From Propionivibrio sp. (GTDB lineage: Bacteria; Pseudomonadota; Gammaproteobacteria; Burkholderiales; Rhodocyclaceae), in assembly GCA_003249625.1 (NCBI GenBank), contig QKII01000030.1, positions 1 through 10,796 of the forward strand: a stretch of DNA of 10,796 nucleotides, written 5' to 3'. The notes under the pieces were generated by a model, which ran no database searches, had not been told where the DNA came from, and saw only the letters and a list, made by a program, of their open reading frames with translations. Shown one piece after another: positions 1 to 8,028 of this stretch; the stretch's first letter is position 1; the number at the start of each line of letters is the position of its first letter. Both the position numbers and the translations under genes were made by a program.

Positions 1-1
1 T

Positions 2-268
2 CTCAAGGGGGACATGAGCTTCGTCGGTCCGCGCCCCGCGCTGTTCAACCAGAATGACCTGATCGAGCTGCGTACGCGCCAGGGGGTGCACGAACTGGTG
101 CCCGGCCTGACCGGCTGGGCGCAGATCAACGGTCGCGACGAACTGCCGATTCCGCAGAAGGTGGCGCTCGATGTTGAATACCTGCAGCGTCGCTCGTTGT
201 TGTTCGATTGTCTGATCATTGCCCGCACGGCGCTCAAGGTATTGCGGCGCGATGGCGTGTCGCATTGA
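2..268 (+). CDS. Polyprenyl-phosphate sugar-1-phosphate transferase, C-terminal part
   Basis: This is the last 88 codons of a gene that begins before the window; the frame is open from base 2 to the TGA at 266-268. The visible protein carries the C-terminal signature of the bacterial sugar transferase family (PglC/WcaJ/WbaP type): a GDMSFVGPRP block at the start, then PGLTGWAQINGR and a conserved DVEYLQRRSLLFD segment, ending in a hydrophobic stretch. Enzymes of this family move a sugar-1-phosphate from a UDP-sugar to undecaprenyl phosphate on the cytoplasmic face of the inner membrane, the first membrane step of O-antigen, capsule or glycan assembly. The substrate cannot be told from this fragment. 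The adjacent UDP-sugar 4,6-dehydratase makes a UDP-di-N-acetylbacillosamine or UDP-QuiNAc/FucNAc-type substrate plausible, but that is inference. The N-terminus, including the catalytic Asp-Glu dyad, lies outside the window. Confidence 0.93.
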   Translation, partial: LKGDMSFVGPRPALFNQNDLIELRTRQGVHELVPGLTGWAQINGRDELPIPQKVALDVEYLQRRSLLFDCLIIARTALKVLRRDGVSH

Positions 269-345
269 AATGTCGGCAGCGAGATGCTCGGTGACTATCG
301 TAAAATGCGCAGCATGACGAAACGCTACCGAGAAGCAGAATTTCG

Positions 346-2202
346 ATGATTCCCCATTTGCTGGCCAAACGTACCCTGGCGGTTGTGCACGACCTGGTGG
401 CTGTGGTCGTCTGCTGGTTTGCCGCTTACTGGCTGCGTTTTAACCTGGAGATTCCCGCAGTGTATTGGGAGGGTGCGTTGCGTGCCTTGCTTCCGATCTT
501 TGTGGTTTATGCGCCGGCCTGCTGGTTCTTCGGCCTCTATCGTGGAATTTGGCGCTACGCCAGCTTGATGGACTTGCGCCGGATTATTCTCGCCGTCATT
601 ACTGCATCGGTTGTCGCCGCGGCGTTGCTGTTCATGCTTCGTCAGCCGGGGATTCCGCGTTCGGTTCTGGTGCTGCACCCCATTCTGCTGGTGTTGCTCA
701 TGGGGGGAAGCCGTTTTGCCTATCGCGCCTGGCGTGATCGCGCGCTGTACGGGCGTGTGATGCTGGCTGGCGAGCCGGTCCTGGTGATCGGCTCGGGCGA
801 TGCCGCCGACCGTCTGCTGCGCGAACTGGCGCACTCGGCGGACTGGTGCGTCGTCGGTCTGCTCAGCGAGGATGTCCGGCGGATCGGGCATGAACTGCAA
901 GGGGTGAAGATTCTCGGGCCGAACGAGGATCTGGCCGCATGGGCCGAGACACTGGCGGTCAAGCGGGCGATCGTCGCGATGCCCGAAGCGTCTTCGCGCA
1001 AGCGGCGACACGCCATGGAACTGGCGGTGCAGGCGGGGTTGTCGGTGATGACCGTTCCGAGCCTGGACGACATGCTGACCGGCCGGGTAGCGGTTTCCGC
1101 TGTCCGCCAGGTACAACTCGAAGATTTGCTCGGCCGCGAACCGGTGTCGCTTGATACCGCCGGTCTGCATTCCTGGCTGGACGGAAAGGTTGTGCTGGTG
1201 ACCGGCGCGGGCGGTTCTATCGGTTCGGAACTGGCGCGCCAGCTCGTGCAATTCAGGCCTGGTCTGCTGATCCTGCTCGATATTTCCGAGTTCGCGCTCT
1301 ACCAGATGGAGCAGGAATTCCAGCGCCTGCATCCGGAGGCGCACTGTACTTTCGTCGTCGGTGACGTAAAGGACGTTGCCTGGATCGACCGTCTCTTCGC
1401 CAGCTACTGCCCAACCGTGGTGTTCCATGCGGCGGCATACAAGCACGTGCCTTTGATGGAGGGCGAGAACGCCTGGCAGGCGGTGCGCAACAACGTGGTC
1501 GGGTCGAAGCGACTTGCCGAGGCGGCGCAGCGCCACCGGACGGAAAAATTCGTCCTGATCTCGACCGACAAGGCGGTGAATCCGACCAACGTGATGGGCG
1601 CGACCAAACGGCTCGCCGAGCGGGTGCTGGCCGGCTTGCAGAAGGAGAAGGAAGACGGTACGCGTTTCGTCACCGTGCGCTTCGGCAATGTGCTTGGCAG
1701 CAACGGCTCGGTGATTCCGACCTTCCGCGAGCAGATTGCGCGTGGCGGGCCGGTGACGGTCACCCACCCCGAGATCATCCGCTACTTCATGCTCATTCCC
1801 GAGGCAGCACAGCTTGTCCTGCAGGCCGGACTGATGGGGCAGGGTGGCGAGATTTTCGTTCTCGAAATGGGTGAGCCGGTACGCATCGCCGATCTGGCGC
1901 GCGACATGATCCGTCTGTCTGGCCTTTCGGAAAGCGACATACGCATCGAATACACCGGTCTGCGCCCGGGCGAAAAGCTCTACGAGGAATTGCTCACCGA
2001 TAGCGAACAGACCCTGCCGACGCCGCATTCCAAGCTGCGGATCGCGCTGGCGGAAACCGCGCCGGATCCCGCCTGGATGCGCGAACTCGAAAACTGGCTG
2101 CGCGAACCGGTGCCGGAAACCAACAGCGACCTGAAGTTGCGCCTGCACAGCTTCGTGCCGGAGTATTCGCCGCAACTAAGCCGCCACTGCGTGGTGCAAT
2201 AG
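346..2202 (+). CDS. Membrane-anchored UDP-sugar 4,6-dehydratase (WbpM/PglF/CapD family)
   Basis: The 618-residue protein has the full-length architecture of the WbpM/PglF class. About four hydrophobic segments occupy residues 10-128. A nucleotide-binding-like domain follows (PVLVIGSGDAADR, about 144-156). The catalytic extended-SDR domain starts near 280, with NAD-binding TGAGGSIG at 286-293, HAAAYKHVPLME at 361-372, STDKAVNPTNVMGATKR at 406-422, RFGNVLGSNGSVIP at 445-458 and LRPGEKLYEELL at 539-550. The catalytic tyrosine of ordinary SDRs is replaced by Met417 (with Lys421), as reported for WbpM. The family converts UDP-GlcNAc to the 4-keto-6-deoxy sugar, a precursor of bacillosamine, QuiNAc or FucNAc in surface glycans. 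The gene lies 77 bp after the sugar transferase and one base before apaH. The start is the ATG at 346; the ribosome-binding site is weak. Family assignment is secure; the exact product sugar is not known. Confidence 0.95.
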   Translation: MIPHLLAKRTLAVVHDLVAVVVCWFAAYWLRFNLEIPAVYWEGALRALLPIFVVYAPACWFFGLYRGIWRYASLMDLRRIILAVITASVVAAALLFMLRQPGIPRSVLVLHPILLVLLMGGSRFAYRAWRDRALYGRVMLAGEPVLVIGSGDAADRLLRELAHSADWCVVGLLSEDVRRIGHELQGVKILGPNEDLAAWAETLAVKRAIVAMPEASSRKRRHAMELAVQAGLSVMTVPSLDDMLTGRVAVSAVRQVQLEDLLGREPVSLDTAGLHSWLDGKVVLVTGAGGSIGSELARQLVQFRPGLLILLDISEFALYQMEQEFQRLHPEAHCTFVVGDVKDVAWIDRLFASYCPTVVFHAAAYKHVPLMEGENAWQAVRNNVVGSKRLAEAAQRHRTEKFVLISTDKAVNPTNVMGATKRLAERVLAGLQKEKEDGTRFVTVRFGNVLGSNGSVIPTFREQIARGGPVTVTHPEIIRYFMLIPEAAQLVLQAGLMGQGGEIFVLEMGEPVRIADLARDMIRLSGLSESDIRIEYTGLRPGEKLYEELLTDSEQTLPTPHSKLRIALAETAPDPAWMRELENWLREPVPETNSDLKLRLHSFVPEYSPQLSRHCVVQ

Positions 2203-2203
2203 C

Positions 2204-3025
2204 ATGGCGACCTACGCGATCGGCGACATTCAGGGCTGCTTCGATGCCTTCTCGCGTCTTATCGATCGCTGTGCCTTCGATCCGGCGCGGGATCGCCTCT
2301 GGCTGGTCGGTGATCTGGTCAACCGCGGACCACGTTCATTGGAGACGTTGCGTTTTGTCCGGAATCTCGGCGACGCGGCCGTGACGGTGCTCGGCAACCA
2401 TGACCTGTCGCTGGTGATGGCGGCCGAGGGCTTCGGCAAACGCAGCAAGGGCGATACCTTCGACGATGTTCTCGATGCGCCGGACTGCGACGAACTACTC
2501 ACCTGGTTGCGCCGGCAGCCCTTGTGCCATGTCGAAAACGGTTTCTGTCTGGTGCATGCCGGTTTGCTGCCTCAATGGTCGCTGGCCCAGGCACGGCAGC
2601 TGGCGCAGGAGGTCGAATCGGCATTAACCGCTAACAACTGGCACGATTTCTTGGCGAATCTGTGGGGCAACGAACCGGTGGCGTGGCGCGATGATCTTGC
2701 CGGCTGGCCGCGCCTGCGGGTGATCGTCAATGCCATGACACGAATGCGTTTCTGTACGCCGGAAGGGGTTATGGACATGCACGTCAAGGGGGAGGTCGAG
2801 AAGGCGCCACCGGGTTGCGTGCCATGGTTCGACGTGCCCGGACGGCGTAGCGCGGAGGCGACGCTGGTGACTGGGCACTGGTCGGCGCTCGGGCTGAAGA
2901 TGACTACGAATCTGTTGGCGCTGGACTCCGGCTGCCTGTGGGGTGGACCGCTGACGGCGGTCAGGCTGGAAGATCGGGCGGTGTTTCAGGTACCGTGTGC
3001 TCCGGAGGAAACCCGAGTCTGGTAG
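2204..3025 (+). CDS. apaH: Symmetrical bis(5'-nucleosyl)-tetraphosphatase
   Basis: The 273-residue protein is a typical full-length ApaH, a metal-dependent phosphoesterase that splits diadenosine tetraphosphate into two ADP in the cytoplasm. It also removes Np4 caps from RNA in E. coli. The metal-binding blocks are all present: GDIQGC at 7-12, GDLVNRGP at 36-43, GNHD at 64-67 and a later VHAGLLPQW block. The ATG at 2204 begins one base after the stop codon of the dehydratase gene, so the two are probably co-transcribed and translationally coupled. This is an odd pairing, because in E. coli apaH sits with ksgA and apaG. The last 65 bp overlap the 3' end of the convergent acyltransferase gene on the other strand. 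Confidence 0.97.
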   Translation: MATYAIGDIQGCFDAFSRLIDRCAFDPARDRLWLVGDLVNRGPRSLETLRFVRNLGDAAVTVLGNHDLSLVMAAEGFGKRSKGDTFDDVLDAPDCDELLTWLRRQPLCHVENGFCLVHAGLLPQWSLAQARQLAQEVESALTANNWHDFLANLWGNEPVAWRDDLAGWPRLRVIVNAMTRMRFCTPEGVMDMHVKGEVEKAPPGCVPWFDVPGRRSAEATLVTGHWSALGLKMTTNLLALDSGCLWGGPLTAVRLEDRAVFQVPCAPEETRVW

Positions 3026-3752
3026 CGATGGCCGCGTGGGCCTGACGCGACACGTCGCGCCGAGAACGATCGGCGGTGTCGATGATCGGCAGTGGACTCA
3101 GTCGTGCAGTCAGGGTGCGGCACGCCAGGATCGCAGCGAAGCAATCCGGGAGCGATGTCATGGCGAAGGACGGCGCCGAGGTCGGATGACCATCCGCGTC
3201 GAGGTAGGCAATGGCGATGGGCAACAATGGCCGCCCTGTCTCGATCGCTGGTTGCAGCAAAGCCGCGTGGAATTCCAGCATATGCAGCCCGTCCGTGGTG
3301 CGTCCTTCCGGGAAAATCGCGACATCGCGGCCGGTGTTCAGCCGGGTATCGATCTCCTCATTGATCGCGCGCGCATGCCGGCGGCTGCCGCGGTTCAGAA
3401 AAACCGTGTCGTTGCGCGCCGACAGCCAGCCGATGAACGGCCAGTGGCGAACTTCCTCCTTCGCAATGAAGGCTGAGGGGCGCAGTGCGTTGATGGCGAA
3501 AATGTCCAGCCAGGAGATGTGATTGGCAACGATCAGGCAACCGGGCGGAGCGTCGGTTACCTCGGCGTCGAGACGGATGCCGAGGATTGTCAGGATCTGA
3601 TGCGACCAGCGCTGGCGCAGTGCCAGTTGCCTTTCGGCTGATACTCGCGGATAAATGACGGCGGCGCCAAAACCCAGCCAGAGCAGGTGCAACGCCAGTC
3701 GCACGCAGCGCAGTGCGCGCAGCAGATACGGTGTAGGCGACGGGACGCTCAT
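2961..3752 (-). CDS. Lysophospholipid acyltransferase family protein (PlsC-like)
   Basis: The 263-residue protein shows the acyltransferase signatures: NHISWLD with the catalytic HX4D (His78...Asp83), FLNRGSRR at 118-125, and FPEGRTTDG from 147, the acceptor-binding block. A hydrophobic segment at about residues 15-35 suggests inner-membrane anchoring. Family members transfer an acyl chain from acyl-ACP or acyl-CoA to 1-acylglycerol-3-phosphate or a related lysolipid; the acceptor here is unproven (ornithine-lipid OlsA-type and PlsC-type activities look alike). I chose the ATG at 3752. The frame stays open upstream to 4010, but the extra 86 residues are Arg-rich and antisense-like and overlap the kinase gene. 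It lies 32 bp downstream of the kinase gene, probably in one transcript. Its 3' end overlaps apaH. A proline-rich tail ends the protein. Confidence 0.92.
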   Translation of the reverse strand: MSVPSPTPYLLRALRCVRLALHLLWLGFGAAVIYPRVSAERQLALRQRWSHQILTILGIRLDAEVTDAPPGCLIVANHISWLDIFAINALRPSAFIAKEEVRHWPFIGWLSARNDTVFLNRGSRRHARAINEEIDTRLNTGRDVAIFPEGRTTDGLHMLEFHAALLQPAIETGRPLLPIAIAYLDADGHPTSAPSFAMTSLPDCFAAILACRTLTARLSPLPIIDTADRSRRDVSRQAHAAIATRLGFPPEHTVPETPPDLPA

Positions 3753-3784
3753 TCCTAATCTGGCGGAGGCAAACTCCCGTTCGA

Positions 3785-4720
3785 TTACCAGGGCATCTTG
3801 CCGAAAGCGTTGGCGAAACAGGCGGCAATGTCGTTGCGGCTCGGCTGGTGGTTCTGACCGCCGCGGCAACCGACCTTGAGGGCGCCCATCACGGCGGCGA
3901 GTTGCCCGGTCTTTTCCCAATCCCAGCCTTTGGCGATCCCGTAGAGCAGGCCGGAGCGGTAGGCATCGCCACAGCCGGTCGGATCCACCACTTCCTTGGC
4001 CGTGACGCAAGGAATGTCGATGCGCTGTCCCTTGGCGTAGATGAACGAGCCTTCGCCGCCACGCGTGACGATCAGCGCCTCCAGTCGGCTGGCGAGCGCC
4101 TCGATAGGCTGCCCGGTTCGGTCGCAGAGCAGTTTGGCCTCATAGTCGTTGAAGCAGGCGTAGTTGGCTTGATCAAGGAAATGCAGCAACTCCTCTCCGG
4201 AGAACATGGGCATGCCTTGGCCCGGGTCGAAGATGAACGGGATTTCAGCCGCCGCCAAGTCAGCCGCATGGCGCAACATGCCGTCGCGCCCATCCGGGGC
4301 GACGATGGCCAGCGTCACGTCGCGGGCATCGGAAACCTGATTTTGATGCGACAGGCTCATCGCGCCCGGATGGAACGCGGTGATCTGGTTGTCGTCGAGG
4401 TCGGTCGTGATGAACGCCTGTGCCGTGAAGCAACCGTCGAGTTGGCGCACGTGGGCGCGCGACAGTCCGAGACTGTCCAGCCGGTTCAGATATGGGCCGG
4501 CATCGTCGCCGACGGTGGCCATGATCAGCGGATCGTCACCCAGCAGTTTTAGATTGTAGGCAATGTTGCCGGCGCAGCCGCCGAATTCCCGGCGCATCTC
4601 GGGAACCAGGAAGGCCACGTTCAGGATGTGAATCTGCTCCGGCAGAATGTGGTTTCGGAAACGGTCATGGAAAACCATGATGTTGTCGTAGGCGATCGAA
4701 CCACAGACGAGTGTGTGCAT
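3785..4720 (-). CDS. PfkB-family carbohydrate/nucleoside kinase (adenosine kinase-like)
   Basis: The 311-residue protein is a ribokinase-fold kinase of the PfkB family. The N-terminal substrate-binding GG signature is GGCAGNIAYNL at 47-57. The NxxE magnesium motif is NDYE at 191-194. The C-terminal catalytic signature is DPTGCGDAYRSGLL at 246-259, with Asp252 as predicted base. The anion-hole sequence is GCGD rather than the common GAGD. PfkB enzymes phosphorylate sugars or nucleosides with ATP in the cytoplasm. The general look is closest to the adenosine kinase-like group often found in betaproteobacteria, but the substrate cannot be fixed from sequence. It starts at the ATG at 4720. No strong Shine-Dalgarno is visible, but a clear extended -10 promoter lies about 30 bp upstream. 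The acyltransferase gene follows after 32 bp. Confidence 0.93.
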   Translation of the reverse strand: MHTLVCGSIAYDNIMVFHDRFRNHILPEQIHILNVAFLVPEMRREFGGCAGNIAYNLKLLGDDPLIMATVGDDAGPYLNRLDSLGLSRAHVRQLDGCFTAQAFITTDLDDNQITAFHPGAMSLSHQNQVSDARDVTLAIVAPDGRDGMLRHAADLAAAEIPFIFDPGQGMPMFSGEELLHFLDQANYACFNDYEAKLLCDRTGQPIEALASRLEALIVTRGGEGSFIYAKGQRIDIPCVTAKEVVDPTGCGDAYRSGLLYGIAKGWDWEKTGQLAAVMGALKVGCRGGQNHQPSRNDIAACFANAFGKMPW

Positions 4721-4750
4721 GGCGGAAACAGGCGTGTTGGAGAGGCCGCG

Positions 4751-4759
4751 ATTATAGCA
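4751..4759 (-). promoter_or_regulatory. Extended -10 promoter element ahead of the kinase gene
   Basis: On the minus strand this reads TGCTATAAT, a perfect extended -10 (TGnTATAAT). No good -35 hexamer is visible 16-18 bp upstream, which is typical of extended -10 promoters. The predicted start of transcription falls near 4744, giving a leader of about 24 nt before the ATG at 4720. The element lies in the 77-bp gap after the DUF3426 gene, so kinase and acyltransferase genes can be transcribed independently of the accB operon. Confidence 0.6.
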
Positions 4760-4797
4760 CCGCGCGGAAACCTGCCTTTTTCGCCGAAGCCGGCTAT

Positions 4798-5733
4798 TCA
4801 GGGATAGAAAACGTACAGCCGGTAGCCGGCGGGGCTCAATTCGCGCGCTTCGAGCCAGAGGCGGACAGGAATGTCGGCGTTGGCTGCGAAGCCTTTGTCT
4901 GCAGCAAATCTTGGCGGCAGATAGTCTTTCGGCGAGAACACGCGGCGGGCTATCGCCACATCTTGCGTGTCGGTCAGCGAGAGTTCAAGCGAGGGATAGT
5001 CCTGTGCGTAAGGCGCGCGGTTGCGCAGTGTCGCATTAAGAACAAGCAGATTGCCGCGTGCCGCGTCTGTCTGCAGGTCCGAATTCTCGATGCTGACGAG
5101 GTCGGTGTGCCGCGGGAGAGGCAGATTGCTGCCGAGCGCCGCCGAAAATGCTTCGAGCAGTGGCGCGGTGGCTGGGAACGAAACGGCGAGTTTGCTGCGG
5201 AAATGGAATACCCCCTGGCCAGCCAGTCCGACGACCAGCAGCACGGCTGCCAGAGAGAACAGCCAGTGAGTCCGCCGGCTCTCGGGCTCGAAGTGACTTG
5301 TGGTGACAGCACCTTCCGCCCATTTGCTGTAGCCGGGGATTTCCGTCGTATCGCGCGGCAGGATCAGACTGTCGGCGAACTCGGGCGAAGGCGAAAGTGT
5401 TGGCTCTACCATGCGAAAACCGCTTGTCGGCGGAGTGTCGTCTGCCGTGGAAAATGGAATCGGTTCGGCCGGACTCTCCGGGTGGGTTTCCGTTTCTATC
5501 GCAGTTTCAGTGACTGTCTCCGGGGTGGCAGATGCCGCCGTCTCGTCGGTCACGATAGGGGCAACGCTTGTCGGCACGGGAGCTGCTGCGGGCTGGAGTG
5601 GCATTTCCAGCAGGCTGTCGAGGGCGTTGAAAACCACCTGGCAATGACCGCAGCGAACCTTGCCGGCACGCACCTTGAGCTGTTCCGGCGTAACGCGGAA
5701 GACGGTCTGGCACTCCGGGCAGCGCGTTCTCAT
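4798..5733 (-). CDS. Zinc-ribbon and DUF3426 domain membrane protein
   Basis: The 311-residue protein starts with an MJ0042-type zinc ribbon: two CxxC knuckles at Cys5/Cys8 and Cys28/Cys31 (MRTRCPECQTVFRV ... VRCGHCQVVFNALD). A low-complexity linker rich in Pro, Ala, Thr and Glu follows (about 45-155). Next is one transmembrane helix at about 157-175. The C-terminal domain of about 130 residues matches what I know as DUF3426 (LVLNATLRNRAPYAQDYPSLELSL ... is its beta-rich core). This arrangement predicts a cytoplasmic zinc finger and a periplasmic domain. The function is unknown. The gene sits 11 bp after prmA in the accB-accC-prmA operon, a position it also holds in other betaproteobacteria as far as I recall. 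ATG at 5733; the upstream Shine-Dalgarno is weak, consistent with coupled translation. Confidence 0.88.
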   Translation of the reverse strand: MRTRCPECQTVFRVTPEQLKVRAGKVRCGHCQVVFNALDSLLEMPLQPAAAPVPTSVAPIVTDETAASATPETVTETAIETETHPESPAEPIPFSTADDTPPTSGFRMVEPTLSPSPEFADSLILPRDTTEIPGYSKWAEGAVTTSHFEPESRRTHWLFSLAAVLLVVGLAGQGVFHFRSKLAVSFPATAPLLEAFSAALGSNLPLPRHTDLVSIENSDLQTDAARGNLLVLNATLRNRAPYAQDYPSLELSLTDTQDVAIARRVFSPKDYLPPRFAADKGFAANADIPVRLWLEARELSPAGYRLYVFYP

Positions 5734-5744
5734 AAGTGCACCGT

Positions 5745-6638
5745 TCAGGCCGGCTTGGTTCCGGCCAGGCAGACCCAGCCTTCGCGGGTGTCAGCGACGG
5801 CGAGGTCGATCCACGGGGCGTAGGCAGCGATCAGTTCATCGGTCTGCTCGGCCAGAATGCCGGATAAAGCGAGTCGGCCGCCGGTGCGAACGTGCGCGCA
5901 AATTGCCGGCGCGAGTGCCTTGAGCGGGTTAGAGAGAATGTTGGCGACCACGATGTCGAACTGACCCTCAATCTCGCTAGCTGAATCGGCGAAGTGGGTA
6001 CTTACATTGTTTCGCTCGGCGTTGTGTTGGGCGGCGATGACGGCCTGCGGGTCGATGTCGACACCGAGTACCTCTTGCGCGCCGAGCTTTGCCGCGGCGA
6101 TGGCCAGGATGCCCGAGCCGCAACCGTAGTCGAGCAGGGATACGCCCGACGTAACGTTGCGTTCCAGCCATTCAAGACAGAGACGGGTCGTCGGGTGCGA
6201 GCCGGTGCCGAAAGCCATGCCGGGGTCAAGGACGAGGACGATGGCCTCGGGGTCGGGCGCGGTATGCCACGACGGGACGATCCATAGACGGTCAGAAACG
6301 CGGATCGGGTCGAACTGTGACTGGGTGAGCTGCACCCAATTCTGCTCTTCGACCGCCTCGCTGGTGTATTTGGGCAGGCTTTCCAGCCCGGCTTGCGGAG
6401 CGCAGGCCTCGAGCAGTTCGTCGATGTCGGTTTCCGGGTCAAGCAGCGCGACGACGCGTGAGCGCGTCCAACCCGGGGTGGTGATCGATCCGGGTTCGCC
6501 GAATTGCGGCGTTTCCTCCGGTGTGCCGGCGTCGGCGTCCTCAATGCTCGCGGAGAGGGCGCCGGCGTCGATCAGGGCGTCGGCCAGGCGCTCGGCGTGA
6601 GCGCAGTCGGTTTCAATGGTGACGGAAATCCAGGGCAT
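5745..6638 (-). CDS. prmA: Ribosomal protein L11 methyltransferase
   Basis: The 297-residue protein is a standard-length PrmA, which trimethylates lysines and the N-terminus of ribosomal protein L11 using S-adenosylmethionine in the cytoplasm. The N-terminal substrate-recognition domain (MPWISVTIETD...) is followed by the family hallmark DPGMAFGTGSHPTT at 138-151, the SAM-binding glycine loop LLDYGCGSGIL at 168-178, VDIDP near 193-197, and ANILSNPL at 232-239. I chose the ATG at 6638 because family proteins begin with M-W-x-[QES]-type sequences; the frame extends 34 codons further upstream, but that stretch overlaps the end of accC and has no family match. It lies 22 bp after accC and 11 bp before the DUF3426 gene. 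Confidence 0.97.
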   Translation of the reverse strand: MPWISVTIETDCAHAERLADALIDAGALSASIEDADAGTPEETPQFGEPGSITTPGWTRSRVVALLDPETDIDELLEACAPQAGLESLPKYTSEAVEEQNWVQLTQSQFDPIRVSDRLWIVPSWHTAPDPEAIVLVLDPGMAFGTGSHPTTRLCLEWLERNVTSGVSLLDYGCGSGILAIAAAKLGAQEVLGVDIDPQAVIAAQHNAERNNVSTHFADSASEIEGQFDIVVANILSNPLKALAPAICAHVRTGGRLALSGILAEQTDELIAAYAPWIDLAVADTREGWVCLAGTKPA

Positions 6639-6660
6639 GAATCGGTGTTTTTGGTTGTTC

Positions 6661-8019
6661 TCAGTTCTTGACTTCGCTGAGCGCGGCGAGCCGCTTTTCC
6701 AGATAGTGGATGCTGGTGCCGCCCGCGATAAAGTTGGCATCCTGCATCAGTTCCTGGTGCAGCGCAATATTGGTCTTGATCCCGTCGATGCTCATTTCCG
6801 AGAGGGCGATGCGCATGCGTCGGATGGCCTGCTCCCGCGAATCGCCATAGGCAATGACCTTGGCCACCATCGAATCATAATGTGGCGGCACAGTGTAGCC
6901 TTGGTAGATGTGTGAGTCGACGCGGATTCCGGGGCCGCCGGGGGGGTGGTAACGAGCAATCTTGCCGGGAAAAGGCACGAACGTGTAGGGATCCTCGGCG
7001 TTGATGCGGCATTCGATGGCGTGCCCGCGCAAATTCACTTCGCGTTGGCGGAAGCTCAGCTTCTCGCCAGCGGCGACACGGATTTGCTCCTGGACGATAT
7101 CGATGCCGGTGATCATTTCGGTGACCGGATGTTCGACCTGGACGCGGGTGTTCATCTCGATGAAGTAGAACTCGCGGTTTTCATACAGGAACTCGAAGGT
7201 GCCGGCGCCGCGGTAGCCGATGCGCTTGCATGCCTCGGCACAGCGTTCGCCAATGCGCGTGATCTGCCGGGGCAGGATTCCCGGTGCAGGCGCTTCCTCG
7301 ATGATCTTCTGGTGCCGGCGCTGCATCGAACAGTCGCGCTCGCCGAGATAGATGGCGTTGCGCTGACTGTCGGCGAGTACCTGGATTTCGATGTGCCGCG
7401 GATTCTCCAAGTATTTTTCCAGATAGACGTTGGCATTGCCGAAAAAACTGAGTGCTTCGGTACGGGTCGTATTTACCGCGTTGAGCAGTGCCGCTTCCGT
7501 ATGTACCACGCGCATGCCGCGACCGCCGCCACCGCCGGCGGCCTTGATAATCACTGGGTAGCCAACCGCTTTGGCGATCTTCAGTATTTCTTTCGGATCC
7601 TCCGGCAAAGCGCCGTCCGAGCCCGGTACGCACGGCACGCCGGCGGCCTTCATTGCAGCCTTCGCGGAGACCTTGTCGCCCATCAGGCGGATTGTCTCCG
7701 GGCGAGGCCCAATGAAGACGAAGCCGGAAGACTCCACGCGCTCGGCGAAATCGGCATTCTCCGAAAGGAAACCGTAGCCGGGGTGGATCGCCTCGGCGTC
7801 GGTCACCTCGGCGGCCGAGATGATCGCCGGAATGTTGAGATAGCTCTGGTTCGACGGTGCCGGGCCGATGCAGACGGATTCGTCGGCCAGTTTGACGTAT
7901 TTCGCGTCGCGGTCGGCCTCGGAGTGCACGACGACGGTCTTGATGCCCATTTCGCGGCAGGCACGCTGGATGCGCAGAGCGATTTCGCCGCGGTTGGCGA
8001 TGAGGATCTTGCCGAACAT
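6661..8019 (-). CDS. accC: Acetyl-CoA carboxylase, biotin carboxylase subunit
   Basis: The 452-residue protein is a full-length AccC with an ATP-grasp fold. It carboxylates the biotin on AccB using ATP and bicarbonate, the first half-reaction of malonyl-CoA synthesis. Residue numbering coincides with the E. coli enzyme: Lys116 and Lys159 (ATP binding), the glycine-rich loop GGGGGRGM at 162-169, EMNTR at 288-292 (Glu288, Arg292) and Arg338. The N-terminus [14 protein letters not shown] is diagnostic. The start ATG at 8019 is preceded by AGGAG (8026-8030) six bases upstream; this site overlaps the accB stop codon, nine bases separating the two genes, so translation is probably coupled and the two subunits made together. 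All motifs that I can check are intact. Confidence 0.98.
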   Translation of the reverse strand: MFGKILIANRGEIALRIQRACREMGIKTVVVHSEADRDAKYVKLADESVCIGPAPSNQSYLNIPAIISAAEVTDAEAIHPGYGFLSENADFAERVESSGFVFIGPRPETIRLMGDKVSAKAAMKAAGVPCVPGSDGALPEDPKEILKIAKAVGYPVIIKAAGGGGGRGMRVVHTEAALLNAVNTTRTEALSFFGNANVYLEKYLENPRHIEIQVLADSQRNAIYLGERDCSMQRRHQKIIEEAPAPGILPRQITRIGERCAEACKRIGYRGAGTFEFLYENREFYFIEMNTRVQVEHPVTEMITGIDIVQEQIRVAAGEKLSFRQREVNLRGHAIECRINAEDPYTFVPFPGKIARYHPPGGPGIRVDSHIYQGYTVPPHYDSMVAKVIAYGDSREQAIRRMRIALSEMSIDGIKTNIALHQELMQDANFIAGGTSIHYLEKRLAALSEVKN

Positions 8020-8028
8020 GGCGCTCTC

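Noticed and set aside
301..306. TAAAAT as a -10 box for the dehydratase gene
   Set aside because: No usable -35 hexamer at 16-18 bp, and the gene most likely belongs to the upstream polysaccharide transcript.
325..2175. A 616-codon open frame antisense to the dehydratase gene
   Set aside because: The translation is rich in Arg, His and Gln with no domain or membrane pattern; it mirrors the third-position GC bias of the real gene. Such shadow frames are normal in GC-rich genomes.
3753..4010. An 86-codon N-terminal extension of the acyltransferase
   Set aside because: It overlaps the kinase gene on the same strand in another frame and is Arg-rich and low in hydrophobics, while the family start fits the ATG at 3752.
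4711..5823. A 370-codon + strand frame across the DUF3426 gene
   Set aside because: Arg/Cys-rich antisense shadow spanning a promoter and two gene ends; the minus-strand zinc-ribbon protein has clear motifs.
6639..6740. A 34-codon extension of PrmA
   Set aside because: It overlaps accC and family proteins begin at MPWISVTI.
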